64,000 bases of DNA, taken from a bacterium BRH_c32 (GTDB lineage: Bacteria; Bacteroidota; Ignavibacteria; Ignavibacteriales; Melioribacteraceae). A model generated the notes under the pieces. It searched no databases. It had not been told where the DNA came from and saw only the letters and a program-made list of their open reading frames with translations. The DNA lies in the NCBI GenBank assembly GCA_001516025.1, contig LOEU01000032.1:1-64000 (forward strand), in the 5' to 3' direction. Position numbers and translations under genes: made by a program. How positions within the stretch are numbered: position 1 is the stretch's first letter; the number at the start of each line of letters is the position of its first letter. Shown piece by piece: positions 62,651 through 64,000 of the stretch.

Positions 62651-63126
62651 ATGGAGGGCAATATATATTTTATCCCCGGGGCATATCGAAATGTACCAAA
62701 CAAAACACTTATTTGCCCGAATTCCAAAGGAGAATTAAATTGAAAACTAAATTTAGAGGATAAAGAAAGATTAGGAGCTTCGCCGGTAATTACAAAGAAT
62801 AACGAATTGATTTTCCTACAAATGTAGAAATACCGAAGGAACTTCCAACAACATTTGAAGTATATCAAAATTATCCTAACCCTTTTAACCCGGAAACAAC
62901 TATTGAGTACAATTTGCCAACGGAGGGAAATGTAAAACTTGAGGTATATAATTCAATCGGACAATTGGTTAATATATTAGTTGAAAAAAACCAAAGTGCC
63001 GGAAGACAAAGAGTAACTTGGAATGGAAAAGACTCGTTTGGAAACTCTGTATCGAGCGGAATATATTTCTACCAGATTAAAACGAATAGCTTTTCTCAAG
63101 TGAAAAAGATGATCCTAATTAAATAA
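62651..63126 (+). pseudogene. Decayed PQQ-like/T9SS-sorted exported protein
   Basis: From 62651 one frame reads MEGNIYFIPGAYRNVP, then ICPNSKGELN, a TGA at 62741, and KLNLEDKERLGASPVITKN before a TAG at 62825. The phrase GELN-stop-K fits a PQQ-like propeller strand in which Trp (TGG) became TGA. A frameshift (+2) then leads into an intact T9SS sorting domain (from 62803: VYQNYPNPFNPETTIEY ... SSGIYFYQIKT ... KKMILIK). No signal peptide or ATG precedes it in either frame. It is therefore a 5'-truncated, frameshifted remnant of a large secreted protein, followed by a terminator. Confidence 0.65.
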
Positions 63127-63139
63127 TTATTATAATGAA

Positions 63140-63170
63140 GAAACCCCGCTTCTGCGGGGTTTCTCTTTTT
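63140..63170 (+). terminator. Rho-independent terminator after the pseudogene
   Basis: GAAACCCCGC (63140-63149) pairs perfectly with GCGGGGTTTC (63154-63163) around TTCT, followed by TCTTTTT. Its survival suggests the remnant was once a transcribed gene. Confidence 0.9.
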
Positions 63171-63234
63171 GAGTAATAAATATATTAATACAACTCAAAT
63201 CATGAAAAGAAAAAATCTATTTTACGGACAAATC

Positions 63235-63999
63235 TTAATTTATCACTTTTCCATCGCCATCGATATATTTTACATCGTAGCCGAGTTTTTTGATACCTTC
63301 TTCATATTTTGATTTATCGCCTACAACAACCCAAACCAGATTATTCGGTTTAATAACTCTTGCGGCAGTAGTACGAATTTCATCAAGTGTAAGATTTTTT
63401 ATCTGTGCCGGATAAGTAACATAATAATTATCGTCAAGATTATATCTTACAACATTAGAAAGAGATGCAGAAACGGCTGCATTTGTTTCCCATGAACCGG
63501 GGAGTGATAATACACTTTGCTTAATAGTCTTTTCATATTCTTCTTCGGTTGCCGGTTTTGTGGTAATATATTCCGTGGTTTCACGAAGTATTTCCGCTAC
63601 CGATTCGCTCGTTTTATCGGTTTGAACTAAACCATAAAAGAAATATGGTCTCTGTCCTTTAGCACCGCTAATAAAACTGCCTGATCCATAAGACCAATGT
63701 TTAGCTTCGCGAAGATTCATATTAATTCTTGAAGTAAAAGTACCGCCGATAATATCATTCATTGCCTCGATTGCAATATTATCTTTATCACCTGAAGGAG
63801 GAGCTACTTGAGCACCAAAGATAATTGATGACTGCGAACCGGGTCGATCCATCAAATAAATTACCGATTTTAATGGAAGCGATACTTCTCCGATATTCTT
63901 TCCGGGTACATCGCCCGATTTCCAACCTTTGAATAATTTTTCGAGTTTTGCTTTTGCTTCGTCTAAAGTAATATCTCCAACTACAACCATAGCTGAATT
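63235..63999 (-). CDS. M16 (insulinase) peptidase, C-terminal part (start outside window)
   Basis: The frame remains open to the window edge (NSA precedes the first in-window Met), so only the last about 255 residues are seen. The start matches the M16 domain border (MVVVGDITLDEAKAKLEKLF). SSIIFGAQVAPPSGDKDN, MNDIIGGTFTSRINMNLREAKHWSYG and PATEEEYEKTIKQSVLSLPG are typical of the C-terminal, non-catalytic M16 domain. The HxxEH zinc motif, if present, lies upstream of the window. Such proteins are often periplasmic in Bacteroidota and may come as pairs. Confidence 0.88.
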   Translation of the reverse strand, partial: NSAMVVVGDITLDEAKAKLEKLFKGWKSGDVPGKNIGEVSLPLKSVIYLMDRPGSQSSIIFGAQVAPPSGDKDNIAIEAMNDIIGGTFTSRINMNLREAKHWSYGSGSFISGAKGQRPYFFYGLVQTDKTSESVAEILRETTEYITTKPATEEEYEKTIKQSVLSLPGSWETNAAVSASLSNVVRYNLDDNYYVTYPAQIKNLTLDEIRTTAARVIKPNNLVWVVVGDKSKYEEGIKKLGYDVKYIDGDGKVIN

Positions 64000-64000
64000 A

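Noticed and set aside
1..64000. tRNA, rRNA, CRISPR, IS element or prophage
   Set aside because: No tRNA-like TPsiC/anticodon arms, spaced direct repeats, transposase or integrase motifs were seen by eye; a tRNA and IS scan would be needed for proof.

Overview
The window looks like chromosomal DNA of an Ignavibacteria-type bacterium (Bacteroidota/Chlorobiota side). The base composition is AT-rich and genes are densely packed on both strands. Four intact exported proteins and one decayed gene end in the type A C-terminal sorting domain of the type IX secretion system (T9SS), with the hallmark QNYPNPFNP followed by a Lys-rich end. Many short tight operons have ATGA or TAATG overlaps. I found no tRNA, rRNA, CRISPR array, transposase or phage gene. 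The lineage call is inference from these features; no marker gene was compared.

Layout. 1-3.4 kb: end of a sugar kinase, a T9SS protein beside a broken copy of its own 5' end, and a Tat-exported metallophosphoesterase. 3.5-10.4 kb (minus strand): a seven-gene run with esterase, kynureninase, SpoIIE/GAF phosphatase and the full riboflavin set ribD-ribE-ribBA-ribH. 10.5-16.3 kb: a sugar dehydrogenase coupled to cytochrome c, two exported proteins, a cold-shock protein, and pabB-pabC for p-aminobenzoate. 16.4-25.2 kb: a 976-residue repeat surface protein, a small-ORF/terminator region, a TonB-dependent receptor with an EamA transporter, and a GH5 glycosidase. 25.3-30.3 kb (minus strand): an outer-membrane protein, histidine kinase and NtrC-type regulator, then a Ca-repeat exported protein.

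30.5-36.4 kb: nadB-nadC-nadA (NAD from aspartate), a GNAT-like protein and an acyl-ACP desaturase. 36.4-42.6 kb: M3 peptidase, TypA/BipA and arginine decarboxylase. 42.7-46.4 kb (minus strand): two NCS2 nucleobase permeases around a DUF5020-like outer-membrane protein, with an unexplained leader that holds a terminator and an 18-bp dyad. 46.4-54.4 kb: a six-gene overlapping plus-strand operon (SpoIID-like, GT4, BatA/VWA, HflX, aromatic amino-acid lyase, corrinoid protein). 54.6-64 kb: M24 peptidase, class I amidotransferase, PAS histidine kinase, Sua5, adenylate cyclase, HisN, ferredoxin, a Mug-type glycosylase, a T9SS pseudogene and the end of an M16 peptidase.

Most of the window is housekeeping and cofactor metabolism (flavin, NAD, folate) plus surface and secretion functions. 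I saw no defence island or other clearly new multi-gene system. The best candidates for new biology are the nucleobase-permease leader, the outer-membrane protein/kinase/NtrC module with its upstream dyad, the small ORF and orphan ribosome-binding site before a strong terminator at 19.4-19.75 kb, and the lyase/corrinoid end of the six-gene operon.
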